DNA of 64,000 nt. Source: RHKX01 sp963784885 (GTDB lineage: Bacteria; Actinomycetota; Thermoleophilia; Solirubrobacterales; 70-9). Shown piece after piece: positions 25,975 to 40,176 of the stretch (the stretch's first letter is position 1; every line of letters begins with the position of its first letter). The stretch covers positions 372,001 through 436,000 of the forward strand of contig CAWATA010000005.1 in assembly GCA_963784885.1 (NCBI GenBank), given 5' to 3'. Both the position numbers and the translations under genes were made by a program. Under the pieces are notes generated by a model that saw only the letters and a list, made by a program, of their open reading frames with translations, had not been told where the DNA came from and searched no databases.

Positions 25975-26720
25975 GCGCCCCGGTCATCGAGATCGCGGGG
26001 ATCACGAAGGCCTTCGGCGACCGTGAGGTGCTCAACGGCATCGACCTCGCCGTCGCCGAGCACCAGGCGGTCGCGCTGATCGGCGCGTCCGGGTCCGGCA
26101 AGTCGACGCTGCTGCGCTGCATCGACCTGCTCGTCGACATCGACGACGGCGACATCAGGCTCGACGGCGAGGTGATCACCGACCCCGCGATCGACCCCGT
26201 CGCGGTCCGCCGCAGGCTCGGCTTCGTCTTTCAGGCCTACAACCTGTTCCCGCACCTGAACGTGCTCGACAACGTCACCCTGGGACTTCGGAAGGGAAGC
26301 GGCATGAGCGCCGCCGAGGCCGAGGAGTCGGCGCTGAAGATGCTCGCCCGCTTCGGGCTCGAGGGCCGCGAGCACGAGAGCAGCTCGAACCTCTCGGGTG
26401 GCCAGCAGCAGCGGGTCGCGATCGCCCGCGCCTTCGCCGCCCGGCCTCGGGCGATGCTCCTCGACGAGGTCACCAGCGCCCTCGATCCTGAGCTCGTCGG
26501 CGAGGTGCTGCGGGCCGTGCGCGACCTCAAGGAGGAGGGCGTGACGATGCTGATAGCCACCCACGAGATGAGCTTCGCCCGCGAGGTCGCCGACACGGTC
26601 GGCTTCCTCCACGACGGCCGGCTGGTCGAGGTCGGTCCGCCCGAGCAGGTGCTCGAGGACCCTCAGGACCCGAACACCAAGCGGTTCCTCCGCCGCCTGC
26701 TCGAGGCCCGCCGCGCCTAG
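25971..26720 (+). CDS. Amino-acid ABC transporter ATP-binding protein
   Basis: A 249-residue ATPase of the GlnQ/HisP type, starting at GTG 25971 within the permease stop. Walker A is GASGSGKST, Q-loop FVFQAYNLFPHLNV, signature LSGGQQQRVAIARAF, Walker B MLLDEVTSALDPELVGEV and switch His in IATHEMSFAREVAD. The TSALDPE and THEMxFAR strings are diagnostic for polar amino-acid importers. Last gene of the importer operon; a short self-complementary GCCGACGTCGGC lies just past the stop. Confidence 0.95.
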   Translation: MSAPVIEIAGITKAFGDREVLNGIDLAVAEHQAVALIGASGSGKSTLLRCIDLLVDIDDGDIRLDGEVITDPAIDPVAVRRRLGFVFQAYNLFPHLNVLDNVTLGLRKGSGMSAAEAEESALKMLARFGLEGREHESSSNLSGGQQQRVAIARAFAARPRAMLLDEVTSALDPELVGEVLRAVRDLKEEGVTMLIATHEMSFAREVADTVGFLHDGRLVEVGPPEQVLEDPQDPNTKRFLRRLLEARRA

Positions 26721-26910
26721 CCCGCCGACGTCGGCGTCGCGGCATTCGGTGCCGCGCCGATACTCGTGCAATCGTGTTTCCGAATGTTCATCCGACCACG
26801 GAAGCCGGTGATCAGGACCCGGATCTCGGTCGCCGAAGACCCTGACAGCGAGCCCACTCCAGCCGATCGAAGCTTCTTCGCCGGCCAGACATGGCGAAGC
26901 TGGGAGTGCC

Positions 26911-27492
26911 TTGGCGCCGGGTGCTGAGGACTGGCTGTTCGGCTACGGCTCACTTGCGGGCGAGCACAGCCCGATCAGTGGAGCGAGCCGGTCGCTGTGG
27001 GCGAGGCTCCACGGCTTCCGGCGAACCTGGAACGTCGCGATGGCCAACTCCGACCCTCGACACGACTCGAAGCACTACGTCGATCCGGCGACGATGGAGC
27101 GTCCGGACATCTATGTCGCTTTCGCCAACCTCAGAACCGCCGCCGCAGGCAACTGCATCGGAGTCGCCATCCCGGTGACGCCGACCTCGCTCCGAGAGTT
27201 CGACGAACGCGAGGTGAACTACCGGCGCATCGATGTCTCCAGCCTCCTCTCCCCGTCCCCCACCCGCCGAGCCTGGACCTACGTCGGACTCGACGAGGCC
27301 CGCGATCGTTTCGAGTCGGGCATCCGCAATCAGTCCGTGAGCATCCCAACCGACTACGTCAGTGGCATCGAACGGGGCTTTTCCGAGGCCGGCCCTCATG
27401 TTCGTGCCGAATACGACGCGTCGACCGATCGACTCGCCGTTCCCCAGCGGGACCTGCGCCTGATCCGGAGCGATCACCCGGGCGAACCCTAG
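26911..27492 (+). CDS. Gamma-glutamylcyclotransferase-like protein
   Basis: A 193-residue protein from a TTG start (GGGAG 4 nt upstream). The N-terminal WLFGYGSL is the GGCT-family substrate-binding loop, and the catalytic-type Glu is in EFDEREVNYRRID. The rest is mixed and has less GC at third positions than neighbouring genes, which with the AT-richer flanks hints at later acquisition. GGCT folds cyclise gamma-glutamyl-amines, but many bacterial members have unknown substrates. The 190 bp upstream (26721-26910) hold no convincing promoter or RNA that I can see. Confidence 0.78.
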   Translation: MAPGAEDWLFGYGSLAGEHSPISGASRSLWARLHGFRRTWNVAMANSDPRHDSKHYVDPATMERPDIYVAFANLRTAAAGNCIGVAIPVTPTSLREFDEREVNYRRIDVSSLLSPSPTRRAWTYVGLDEARDRFESGIRNQSVSIPTDYVSGIERGFSEAGPHVRAEYDASTDRLAVPQRDLRLIRSDHPGEP

Positions 27493-27665
27493 ACCCGGGT
27501 TCGTCCCGGTGGCCGAATCGGGATCGCGGATTCCGTCTCCGATTTCCGACGGATCGATCCTGGTTGCCGTACCCTTTGCGGGCCGCCGTGAGGTCCCGAA
27601 TCCCGGGCTAGCGAAGGACCCACGCGTCGGCGGGCACCGATCCGCGCGCGACGCGGTGCATCTTG

Positions 27666-32285
<4,620 letters not shown>

Positions 32286-32287
32286 CG

Positions 32288-33706
<1,419 letters not shown>

Positions 33707-33726
33707 CCCCGGCACGCGCCGGCGGG

Positions 33727-33732
33727 TAGCCT
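33727..33732 (+). promoter_or_regulatory. -10 box of the FKBP gene, leaderless type
   Basis: TAGCCT, then 7 nt, then ATG 33740. It lies 20 bp past the gltD stop, so the FKBP gene has its own promoter. Confidence 0.6.
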
Positions 33733-33739
33733 CCGCCGC

Positions 33740-34120
33740 ATGAGCACAGCCGAAAAGCCCGAAGTCGAGATCCCCGCCGGAGAGGCTCCGAGCTACGCGC
33801 TCGAGATCGAGGACCTGGTCGTCGGCGACGGCGAGGTGGCGGCGGCCGGGCACCTGGTCGAGGTCCACTACGTCGGCGTAGCCTGGTCGGACGGCAATCA
33901 GTTCGATGCCTCCTGGGACCGCGGCGACACGTTCAAGTTCGGGCTCGGCAAGGGTCAGGTCATCCAGGGCTGGGACGAAGGCGTGGTCGGGATGAAGGTC
34001 GGCGGCCGGCGGCGGATCACGATCCCGCCGATGCTCGGCTACGGCAAGCGCGGCGCGGGCGGCGTCATCGGCCCGGACGAGACGCTGGTCTTCGTCGTCG
34101 ACCTCGTCTCGCTTCGGTAG
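33740..34120 (+). CDS. FKBP-type peptidyl-prolyl isomerase
   Basis: A 126-residue single FKBP domain: VVGDGEVAAAGHLVEVHYVG at the start of the core (with G-x-x-V-x-V-HY), FDASWDRGDTFKFGLGKGQVIQGWDEGV in the middle and RITIPPMLGYGKRGAGGVI towards the end. Active-site aromatics Y, F, W and the GYG loop are present. The N-terminal 30 residues are acidic and have no signal peptide, so a cytosolic folding catalyst is likely. Leaderless by position of its -10 box. Confidence 0.95.
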   Translation: MSTAEKPEVEIPAGEAPSYALEIEDLVVGDGEVAAAGHLVEVHYVGVAWSDGNQFDASWDRGDTFKFGLGKGQVIQGWDEGVVGMKVGGRRRITIPPMLGYGKRGAGGVIGPDETLVFVVDLVSLR

Positions 34121-34195
34121 CCCGCTCCCCGCCGCCGGATCCCGCTCGACTTGCTAACTTCAAGTCAACGGCACCGCCCGCGAGCCTGGAGTGGA

Positions 34196-34888
34196 ATGAA
34201 GATGCGACCGAGGATGATGATCGTGACGCTGGCCGCGGCAGCTGCCCTGTTCGCACTGTCCGGCTCCGCCGCCGCGAGCGTTCAGAGCGGGAAGATGCGG
34301 GACACCCGCTACTGCGAGATCTTCACGATCTTCCTCTCGCCCTCCCCCGTCGCGAAGGTCAACAACTCCTACAACCTCAACAACTGCCGCCAGGGCTGGT
34401 GGGAGTCGCTCGACACCGGCGCGCTCGCGTCCGAGTCTGGTGCTGACCTCGTAACGCTGAACGGGCCCCGCTACTGGCTGATGGACAAGGTCGTCGTCGA
34501 CGAACCGGGCCCGGTCTCGTCCTTCGACGGCAAGGAGTTCCGTGAGGTCGCGGCGATCGACCTGACCAAGGTCGGGCTGGCGCCCCCGCCCGCGTTCACC
34601 CAGGTGAAGATCCAGCGCGGCACCAAGTTCGTCTTCCGCAGGAAACGCCCGGTCTTCCGGTTGACCGACCCGAACGGCCGCCACTACGTGATGCAGTCCT
34701 ACGCGCAGATCGTCGATCCCGACCTGACCTACGACGAGCTCCGCGGCCTCCGCAAACGGGTCGGGCTTCCCGACGGCTGGTCGTATCGCGTTCACCGCCC
34801 GAAGCGGGACATCGTCCTGCGGGCGAACGGTCAGGCGACGATCGTCCAGGACGCGCTCAGAAACACCTACCAGCGCGTCCATCGCTGA
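34196..34888 (+). CDS. Secreted protein of unknown function
   Basis: A 230-residue protein with a clear Sec signal peptide (MKMRPRMMIV then a run of Ala/Leu, cleavage near ALSGSAAAS, about residues 25-28). The mature part has three Cys (RYCEIF and NNCRQGWW among them), an LDTGALASESGADLV segment, LNGPRYWLMDKVVVDEPGP, HYVMQSYAQIVD and TYDELRGLRKRVGLPDGWSYR. I do not recognise a named domain. ATG 34196 and 34202 are both possible; GGAG lies 4 nt before the first. The YDELRGL...LPxGWxYR ending recurs in uncharacterised secreted proteins, so it is likely a conserved hypothetical. Confidence 0.8.
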   Translation: MKMRPRMMIVTLAAAAALFALSGSAAASVQSGKMRDTRYCEIFTIFLSPSPVAKVNNSYNLNNCRQGWWESLDTGALASESGADLVTLNGPRYWLMDKVVVDEPGPVSSFDGKEFREVAAIDLTKVGLAPPPAFTQVKIQRGTKFVFRRKRPVFRLTDPNGRHYVMQSYAQIVDPDLTYDELRGLRKRVGLPDGWSYRVHRPKRDIVLRANGQATIVQDALRNTYQRVHR

Positions 34889-34952
34889 CGTGTAGCGGCG
34901 GCCGCCGCCGGGTAGGACGGGAGCGAACCCCGAACCCGACGGAAGGCAGGCG

Positions 34953-35954
34953 ATGAGGAAGCGACGACTGGGCACCAGCGATCTCGAGGTGACCGAGATC
35001 TCGCTCGGCTCCTGGCTCACCTACTCCGGCGGCGTCGAGCGCCAGCACACCGAGACCTGCACCCGTGCCGCCTTCGACGCCGGCATCAACTTCTTCGACA
35101 CCGCGAACGCGTACGGCAGCGGCGCGTCCGAGCGCGCCTGGGGAGAGATCCTCAGCGACTACCCGCGATCCGACTACATCCTCGCGACGAAGGCCTACTT
35201 CCCCGTCGAGGGTGGGGGCGGCCTCTCCTCCGAGCAGATCCACCGTCAGATCGACGCTTCGCTGGAACGCCTCCGAACCGACCACGTCGACCTCTACCAG
35301 TGCCACCGCTTCGACGTCGAGACTCCGATCGAGGAGACGATGGAGGCACTGGCCGAGATCGTCAAGGCGGGCAAGGCTCGCTACATCGGTTTCAGCGAGT
35401 GGACCCCGGAGCAGATCGAGGCGGGGCTCGAGGCGGCCGTCGACGGGGTCTCCTTCGTCTCCTCCCAGCCTCAGTACTCGATGCTCTGGAGGGCTCCGGA
35501 GGAGGAGGTCTTTCCCCTCTGCGAAAGCCACGGCGTCTCGCAGATCGTCTGGTCGCCGCTGGCGGAAGGCGTGCTCTCGGGCAAGTACGAGCCCGGCAAG
35601 CCGCCGCCCGAGGACTCACGGGCGTCGAGCGACGAGATGAACTCGTTCATCAAGAGCCGCCTCACCGACGAGACCCTCGAGGCCGTCCAGCGGCTGCGGC
35701 CGATCGCCGAGGAGGCCGGGATCTCGATGGTTCAGCTCGCGCTCGCCTGGGTCCTCCGCCGCGACGAGCTAGCCTCGGCGATCATCGGCGCGAGCCGGCC
35801 GGAGCAGGTGCACGAGAACATCGCGGCCACCGAGGTCGAGATGACGTCCGACATCTGCGACGCGATCGACGACGCGCTCGGCGGCGTTCCGGTGCGGGGC
35901 ACCACGCTCGCGCCGGGGGCGCGCGGCGGGGTCCTGCACCGCCACGGCGACTGA
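34953..35954 (+). CDS. Aldo/keto reductase
   Basis: A 333-residue TIM-barrel oxidoreductase of the Kv-beta/YajO-like AKR branch. Catalytic Asp and Tyr occur in NFFDTANAYGSGASE, Lys in YILATKAYF and His in DLYQCHRFD. The NADPH-binding end carries VLRRDELASAIIGASRPEQVHENI. A GGAAGG site lies 6 nt before the ATG. The C-terminus is unusually Gly/Ala/Arg rich (TTLAPGARGGVLHRHGD). The physiological carbonyl substrate is unknown. Confidence 0.94.
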   Translation: MRKRRLGTSDLEVTEISLGSWLTYSGGVERQHTETCTRAAFDAGINFFDTANAYGSGASERAWGEILSDYPRSDYILATKAYFPVEGGGGLSSEQIHRQIDASLERLRTDHVDLYQCHRFDVETPIEETMEALAEIVKAGKARYIGFSEWTPEQIEAGLEAAVDGVSFVSSQPQYSMLWRAPEEEVFPLCESHGVSQIVWSPLAEGVLSGKYEPGKPPPEDSRASSDEMNSFIKSRLTDETLEAVQRLRPIAEEAGISMVQLALAWVLRRDELASAIIGASRPEQVHENIAATEVEMTSDICDAIDDALGGVPVRGTTLAPGARGGVLHRHGD

Positions 35955-35967
35955 CCCTCCCGCCGCA

Positions 35968-35973
35968 TAGGCT
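35968..35973 (+). promoter_or_regulatory. -10 box of the membrane-protein gene, leaderless type
   Basis: TAGGCT, 6 nt, then GTG 35980; the hexamer and spacer length are the same as upstream of 13794. Confidence 0.65.
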
Positions 35974-35979
35974 GGCGCC

Positions 35980-36723
35980 GTGCGCAAGGGCGGCGAAGCA
36001 AGAGGCGAGCGGCCGGACCGGCTGCGATTCCGGCCGATCCTGACCCAGGTGGCCGCGGGCTACCGCTGGGACTGGCGCCTGCTGCTGGGCGCCGGACTGC
36101 TCGTGTTCGTCCCGGTCGGGCTCATCTCTGCGCTCGAACCGTTCGACGGGTACTCGATCGACGAATGGGATGGGGCCCGCTCGATCGGCCTCCTCATCCT
36201 GATCCTCACCCAGGCCACGGTCTCCCTGCTCGGCGCGGTCTTCTACTCCGGCGTCGTCGCCGCCGGCGAGGAGCGCCGCCGGCACGGAGTCCACCACGGG
36301 ATCCGCGACGTCGCCCGCAAGCTTCCCTACAGGACGCTGATCCTCGCCGACTTCGCCTTCATTCTCGCCATCGCCGCCGGCTTCCTGTTCCTCGTCGTCC
36401 CCGGGTTCATCTTCGTGATCTGGTTCGCCCTGATCGCCCCGGTGATCGAGATCGAACAGCGCGGCGTCATCGCCTCCTTCCGCCGCAGCCGCGAGATGAT
36501 CCGCCACCACTTCTGGCGCGTCGCCGGCGTCATCTTCCCCCTGGTCTTCGTCGAGTCGCTGCTCGAGGGCTTCGGCGATGGCATCGGCCACGGCATCCTC
36601 GGCGAGAACTACCTAGGCAACCTCACCGGCTCGGTGGTCGCCAACCTCCTCGTCTCCCCGCTCTACGCGCTGACGGTCCTGGCCCTCTACTTCGAGATCC
36701 GGGCGCGGGAGCAGCAGGCGTAA
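35980..36723 (+). CDS. Multispanning membrane protein of unknown function
   Basis: A 247-residue protein with an Arg-rich cytoplasmic N-terminus and about six hydrophobic segments: LLLGAGLLVFVPVGLISAL, SIGLLILILTQATVSLLGAVF, ILADFAFILAIAAGFLFLVV, FIFVIWFALIAPVIEIEQ, VAGVIFPLVFVESLL and LVSPLYALTVLALYFEIRA. The central IAPVIEIEQRGVIASFRRSREMIRHHFWRV motif (split over two helices) is the pattern of the YciC/GdpDP membrane-domain-like family. GTG start follows a -10 box by 6 nt. Role in membrane biology unknown. Confidence 0.82.
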   Translation: MRKGGEARGERPDRLRFRPILTQVAAGYRWDWRLLLGAGLLVFVPVGLISALEPFDGYSIDEWDGARSIGLLILILTQATVSLLGAVFYSGVVAAGEERRRHGVHHGIRDVARKLPYRTLILADFAFILAIAAGFLFLVVPGFIFVIWFALIAPVIEIEQRGVIASFRRSREMIRHHFWRVAGVIFPLVFVESLLEGFGDGIGHGILGENYLGNLTGSVVANLLVSPLYALTVLALYFEIRAREQQA

Positions 36724-36805
36724 TCCGGCCGTCCTGGCGGTCGTCCGGCTCCGCACCGCGACCGGGCCTCTGACCGCTTCGCGAGGCGACAACCCCGCCG
36801 GTCGG

Positions 36806-36811
36806 TAGAAA
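36806..36811 (+). promoter_or_regulatory. -10 box of the antiporter gene, leaderless type
   Basis: TAGAAA, 7 nt, then GTG 36819. The final base departs from the usual T. Confidence 0.5.
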
Positions 36812-36818
36812 TGCGGGC

Positions 36819-38402
36819 GTGGATCTCGAGCTCGCCCTGACGACTGTGCTGGTGGTGGTCGTGCTCCTGCTCGTCGCCGCGCAGTTCACGCGGGTTCCGT
36901 ATCCGATCCTCCTCGTCCTCGGGGGCCTCGGGCTCGCGGCGCTGCCGCCGATCCCCGACGTCGAGCTCGATCCGGACCTCGTGCTGATCGTGATCCTCCC
37001 GCCGCTGCTCTACTCGGCGGCCTACTTCACGCCGCTCCGCGAGCTGCGCCGGAACGTCCGCGAGATCTCCGCGCTCGCCGTCGGCCTGGTGCTGGCGACG
37101 ATGACCGGCGTCGCCCTCGTCGCCCACTTCGCGCTCGGCTTCGACTGGGCTCCGTCGTTCGTGCTCGGCGCGATCGTCTCCCCGACCGACCCGGTGGCCG
37201 CCACGGCGATCGCCCGCCGGCTCGGGATCCCGGGCCGGATCGTCACCATCGTCGAGGGCGAGTCGCTGATCAACGACGGCACCGCCCTCGTCGCCTACAA
37301 GTTCGCCGTCGCCGCAGTCGTGACCGGCGCTTTCAGCCTGCTCGACGCCGCCGGCGAGTTCGTGGTCGTCGTCCTCGGCGGGATCGCCGTCGGGATCGCC
37401 GCCGGCGCGGTGATCGCGTTCGTCCGCCGCCGCATCGATGCGCCGCCGGTCGAGGTCACCATCGCACTCTTCAGCGGCTATTTCGCCTACCTGCCGGCCG
37501 AGGCGATCGGCGTCTCCGGAGTGCTCGCGGCCGTCACGGTGGGCATCTACATGGGGCGGCTGACCTCGGTGCTGACGACCCCGACGACCCGGATCCAGGG
37601 CGAGGCGGTCTGGGAGATCGTGCAGTTCCTCCTCAACTCGGCCCTGTTCGTCCTCGTCGGGCTGCAGCTCCCCGGAATCCTCGACGCGATCGACGGGAAC
37701 GAGACCGGAAAGCTGATCCTCGACGGAGCCCTGATCGCCGCCAGCGTCATGGTCATCCGGCTGATGTGGGTGTTCCCCTTCACCTACCTCCCGAGGCTGC
37801 TGATCCCGCGCCGCAAGCGCCAGCCGGCGCCACCCTGGCGGCATACCCTGATCGTCGCCTGGACCGGGATGCGCGGCGCCGTGTCGCTGGCGGCCGCTCT
37901 CGCCCTCCCGCTCTTCGTCGATGCCGGCGGCGGCTTCCCGGAACGGGACCTGGTCATCTTCCTGACCTTCTCGGTGATCCTCGGCACCCTGCTCCTGCAG
38001 GGGTTCACCCTGCCGCCGCTGATCCAAGCGCTCGGTCTCGACGACGTCGACGAGGTCCTCGAGCTCGAGGAGCTCGCCGCGCGGCAACGCACCGCCGAAG
38101 CCGCCCTGGCGCGCCTCGAGGAGCTGACCGGCGAGGAATGGGTGATGGACGACACGGCAGAGCGCGTGCGCGGCGCCTACGACTATCGCTACCGACGCTT
38201 CTCGGCCCGGATCGACGACGGCGACGGCCAGAGTGCGATCTACGAGGAGCGCACCGAGTCCTTCCAGCGGTTGACCAGGGAGCTGCTCGAGGCGCAGCGG
38301 TCGGTCCTGATCCGGATGCGCGACGATGGCGAGATCAACGACGACGTCCTCCGCACGCTCGAGCGCGAGCTCGACCTCGAAGACTCCCGCCTGGAGATCT
38401 GA
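36819..38402 (+). CDS. CPA1-family Na+/H+ antiporter
   Basis: A 527-residue membrane protein with about 12 helices followed by a charged cytosolic tail (from about residue 405; ALGLDDVDEVLELEELAARQR). Functional motifs: FVLGAIVSPTDPVAATAIA and EGESLINDGTALVAYKFA, whose Asn-Asp pair is the ion-binding site of CPA1 antiporters. The helical tail of about 120 residues could sense pH or mediate dimerisation. It exchanges cytosolic Na+ or K+ for H+; which ion is not evident. The phosphatase gene follows 5 nt downstream. Confidence 0.95.
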   Translation: MDLELALTTVLVVVVLLLVAAQFTRVPYPILLVLGGLGLAALPPIPDVELDPDLVLIVILPPLLYSAAYFTPLRELRRNVREISALAVGLVLATMTGVALVAHFALGFDWAPSFVLGAIVSPTDPVAATAIARRLGIPGRIVTIVEGESLINDGTALVAYKFAVAAVVTGAFSLLDAAGEFVVVVLGGIAVGIAAGAVIAFVRRRIDAPPVEVTIALFSGYFAYLPAEAIGVSGVLAAVTVGIYMGRLTSVLTTPTTRIQGEAVWEIVQFLLNSALFVLVGLQLPGILDAIDGNETGKLILDGALIAASVMVIRLMWVFPFTYLPRLLIPRRKRQPAPPWRHTLIVAWTGMRGAVSLAAALALPLFVDAGGGFPERDLVIFLTFSVILGTLLLQGFTLPPLIQALGLDDVDEVLELEELAARQRTAEAALARLEELTGEEWVMDDTAERVRGAYDYRYRRFSARIDDGDGQSAIYEERTESFQRLTRELLEAQRSVLIRMRDDGEINDDVLRTLERELDLEDSRLEI

Positions 38403-38407
38403 GCGGC

Positions 38408-39103
38408 TTGCGCGTCCACCTCCTGCGCCACGGCGAATCGCTGTCGAACGCCGACCCGGACCGGATCGCGCTGCCCGAGGCCGAGGGCGACGCGCTCAGC
38501 GACCGCGGGCGCCGTCAGGCCGCCGCCGCCGCCGAGGCCGTCGCCGGGCTCGGGATCGGGCGGATCGTCTCGAGCCCGATGGGCAGGGCGCGCGAGACGG
38601 CCGCGGCGGTGTCGGAGCGGACCGGCCTCGAGCCCGAGATCTGGGATTGGCTGCACGAGCTCCGCGAGCCCTCCGACTACCCGGAGCTGCCGCGCATCGA
38701 GCAGGAGCGCCGGCGCTGGTCGAACCGGATGTCGCAGCACCCCGACCCGGACCACCACGCCGGCGACGGGGAATCGTTCGCCGACCTGCTCGGCCGCGTC
38801 GAGCGGGCCCGCGAGCAGCTCGTCGCCGACGGCGTCGACAACACCCTCCTGGTCGGCCACGGGATCTTCTTCCGCTTCATGTTCGCGCGGGCCCTGCTCG
38901 GCGAGGAGTTCGCGCCGCGCCACGCCGCCTGGTTGTGGCGGATCGGGTCGCTCAACTGCGGCCTGTCGACGTTCGACCATCTGACCGGGGGAGGCAGCGA
39001 CGACCCCGCCGACATCTCGGGCTGGCGCTGCGTGACCTGGATGGCCCCGACCGTCTCCCCCGACCTAGCGACCGGGACCGGGGGCGTCGGGCCGGGGTTC
39101 TGA
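38408..39103 (+). CDS. Histidine phosphatase family protein
   Basis: A 231-residue phosphoglycerate-mutase-like phosphatase. TTG 38408 (LRVHLLRHGESLSN) puts the catalytic RHGE at residues 7-10. The second half of the active site is LLVGHGIFFRF, and the Arg in SSPMGRARETA is also conserved. At 231 residues it fits broad-specificity phosphatases more than true mutases. Only 5 nt separate it from the antiporter, so it is probably cotranscribed. The C-terminal Gly/Ser/Asp tail is low complexity. Substrate unknown. Confidence 0.9.
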   Translation: MRVHLLRHGESLSNADPDRIALPEAEGDALSDRGRRQAAAAAEAVAGLGIGRIVSSPMGRARETAAAVSERTGLEPEIWDWLHELREPSDYPELPRIEQERRRWSNRMSQHPDPDHHAGDGESFADLLGRVERAREQLVADGVDNTLLVGHGIFFRFMFARALLGEEFAPRHAAWLWRIGSLNCGLSTFDHLTGGGSDDPADISGWRCVTWMAPTVSPDLATGTGGVGPGF

Positions 39104-39104
39104 C

Positions 39105-39119
39105 GGCGCCGAAGGCGCC
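39105..39119. terminator. Short GC hairpin after the phosphatase gene
   Basis: GGCGCC, GAA, GGCGCC, then TT. It begins at the phosphatase stop and lies 14 bp from the convergent F420-type gene. The same GGCGCC-spacer-GGCGCC design recurs at 57340-57354. Confidence 0.5.
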
Positions 39120-39133
39120 TTCACCGCACGCGC

Positions 39134-39649
39134 CTAGGCGATCGGCTCGAGCACGAATACGTGGATGTGGCGGTGCGCGGCCCGGGTCTCGTAGGTCGCG
39201 TAGCCCGGATAGACCCGCATCGCCTCGTCCCAGATGCGCTCCCGGCGCTCACCCTCGACCTCGACCGCCCTGACCCTCCAGGTGCGCTCGTCCATGCCCA
39301 CCTCCGCGTCCGGGTTCTTGCTGAGGTTGTAGAACCACGCCGGATGGCGCTCCTGCCCGTAGTTGGAGGCGATCACCGCGACTCCGCCGTCGACCGGGAG
39401 CCCGACCACCGGCACGGTCCGCTGCTTGCCGCTCCTGGCGCCGGTCGTCGTCAGCATCAGGATCGGCAGGCCGGCGATCAGCGAAGCGACCGTGTGCCTG
39501 CCCTTGGTCGCCCGGTAGAGCGGCTTGTCGAGGCGGTGCGCGACGCGGGCGAAGATCCACGAGCCGGGGCCGCTGGACGCGAACCTGCGGACGGCGCGCT
39601 GCGCGGCGTTCGCCTCGCTGAAGGTGATCGGTTCCGATGCGGTGCTCAT
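39134..39649 (-). CDS. F420-type (deazaflavin) oxidoreductase, nitroreductase family
   Basis: A 171-residue split-barrel protein. PILMLTTTGARSGKQRTVPVV is the cofactor-phosphate loop, followed by VIASNYGQERHPAWFYNLSKNPDAEV, the hallmark of the Ddn/DUF385 family. These enzymes use reduced F420 in mycobacteria and relatives to reduce quinones or nitro compounds, so the host probably makes F420 (inference). Catalytic-site details cannot be ranked. A GAGAAT box sits 8 nt before the ATG. Soluble or weakly membrane-associated. Confidence 0.9.
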   Translation of the reverse strand: MSTASEPITFSEANAAQRAVRRFASSGPGSWIFARVAHRLDKPLYRATKGRHTVASLIAGLPILMLTTTGARSGKQRTVPVVGLPVDGGVAVIASNYGQERHPAWFYNLSKNPDAEVGMDERTWRVRAVEVEGERRERIWDEAMRVYPGYATYETRAAHRHIHVFVLEPIA

Positions 39650-39724
39650 CGATGACGATTCTCGCCGATTCGGGGATCATCCGCGCGCTGGGGGACCTCC
39701 AGGTCTGGAGAGCGCGACGGCTCC

Positions 39725-40102
39725 CTACTTCTGGGCCTTGATCGAGTCGCTGATCCCGTCGTCGCAGCCCTTGATCTGCTTCGCGTAGGCGTAGAAGTAG
39801 CCCTTCATGTAGCCGGTGTTCCCGGTCGACCACATGTACTTGGTGCCGTTCGCCTGGGCGATGTCGGAGGCGATCTTCTTGTCCTTGCCCGGTTTGGGGT
39901 TCTTGCCCTTCTGCTTGTAGAGGACGACCTTGCGGCCGTTGGCGCACTTCTTCTTGTCGCTCTTGACGTAGCCGTAGAAGCCGCCGGACTCGGCCTTGAT
40001 CTTGACCTTGGTCTGGGCCTTCCCGGCGAATGCCGCCGAGGCGACGACGAGCGCGGTGCAGGCGGTCAGCGCGAGTACGGCGAGGACGGGCTTGGACTTC
40101 AC
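39725..40102 (-). CDS. Small secreted Lys-rich protein
   Basis: A 125-residue protein from GTG 40102, with AAGGAG 6 nt upstream. Signal peptide: VKSKPVLAVLALTACTALVVA to AAFAGKAQ (cleavage after AFA, about residue 26). The mature ~100 residues are Lys/Gly/Tyr-rich, with YGYVKSDKKKCANGRKVVLYKQ and KYMWSTGNTGYMKGYFYAYAKQ plus two Cys (KKCANG, KGCDDG) that could form a disulfide. The pattern KKxCxxxRxVxLYK recurs in uncharacterised actinobacterial exported proteins with a beta-sandwich-like repeat. No function assigned. Confidence 0.82.
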   Translation of the reverse strand: MKSKPVLAVLALTACTALVVASAAFAGKAQTKVKIKAESGGFYGYVKSDKKKCANGRKVVLYKQKGKNPKPGKDKKIASDIAQANGTKYMWSTGNTGYMKGYFYAYAKQIKGCDDGISDSIKAQK

Positions 40103-40129
40103 GATTCGCTCCTTGTTGGTTCGCGAATC
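40103..40129. promoter_or_regulatory. Inverted repeat around the RBS of the small secreted protein gene
   Basis: Arms GCGAATC and GATTCGC (7 bp, perfect) separated by 13 nt that include most of AAGGAG. A TAGGTT -10 (40135-40130, minus strand) overlaps the outer arm, so this is more likely an operator than an RNA hairpin. Confidence 0.4.
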
Positions 40130-40176
40130 AACCTAGTCCTCTTCGCCGCCGTGCACAAGGAGCGGTGGAGAATCAG

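Noticed and set aside
27493..27665. Regulatory RNA upstream of gltB
   Set aside because: Several short inverted GC repeats occur, but no recognisable riboswitch or attenuator fold.
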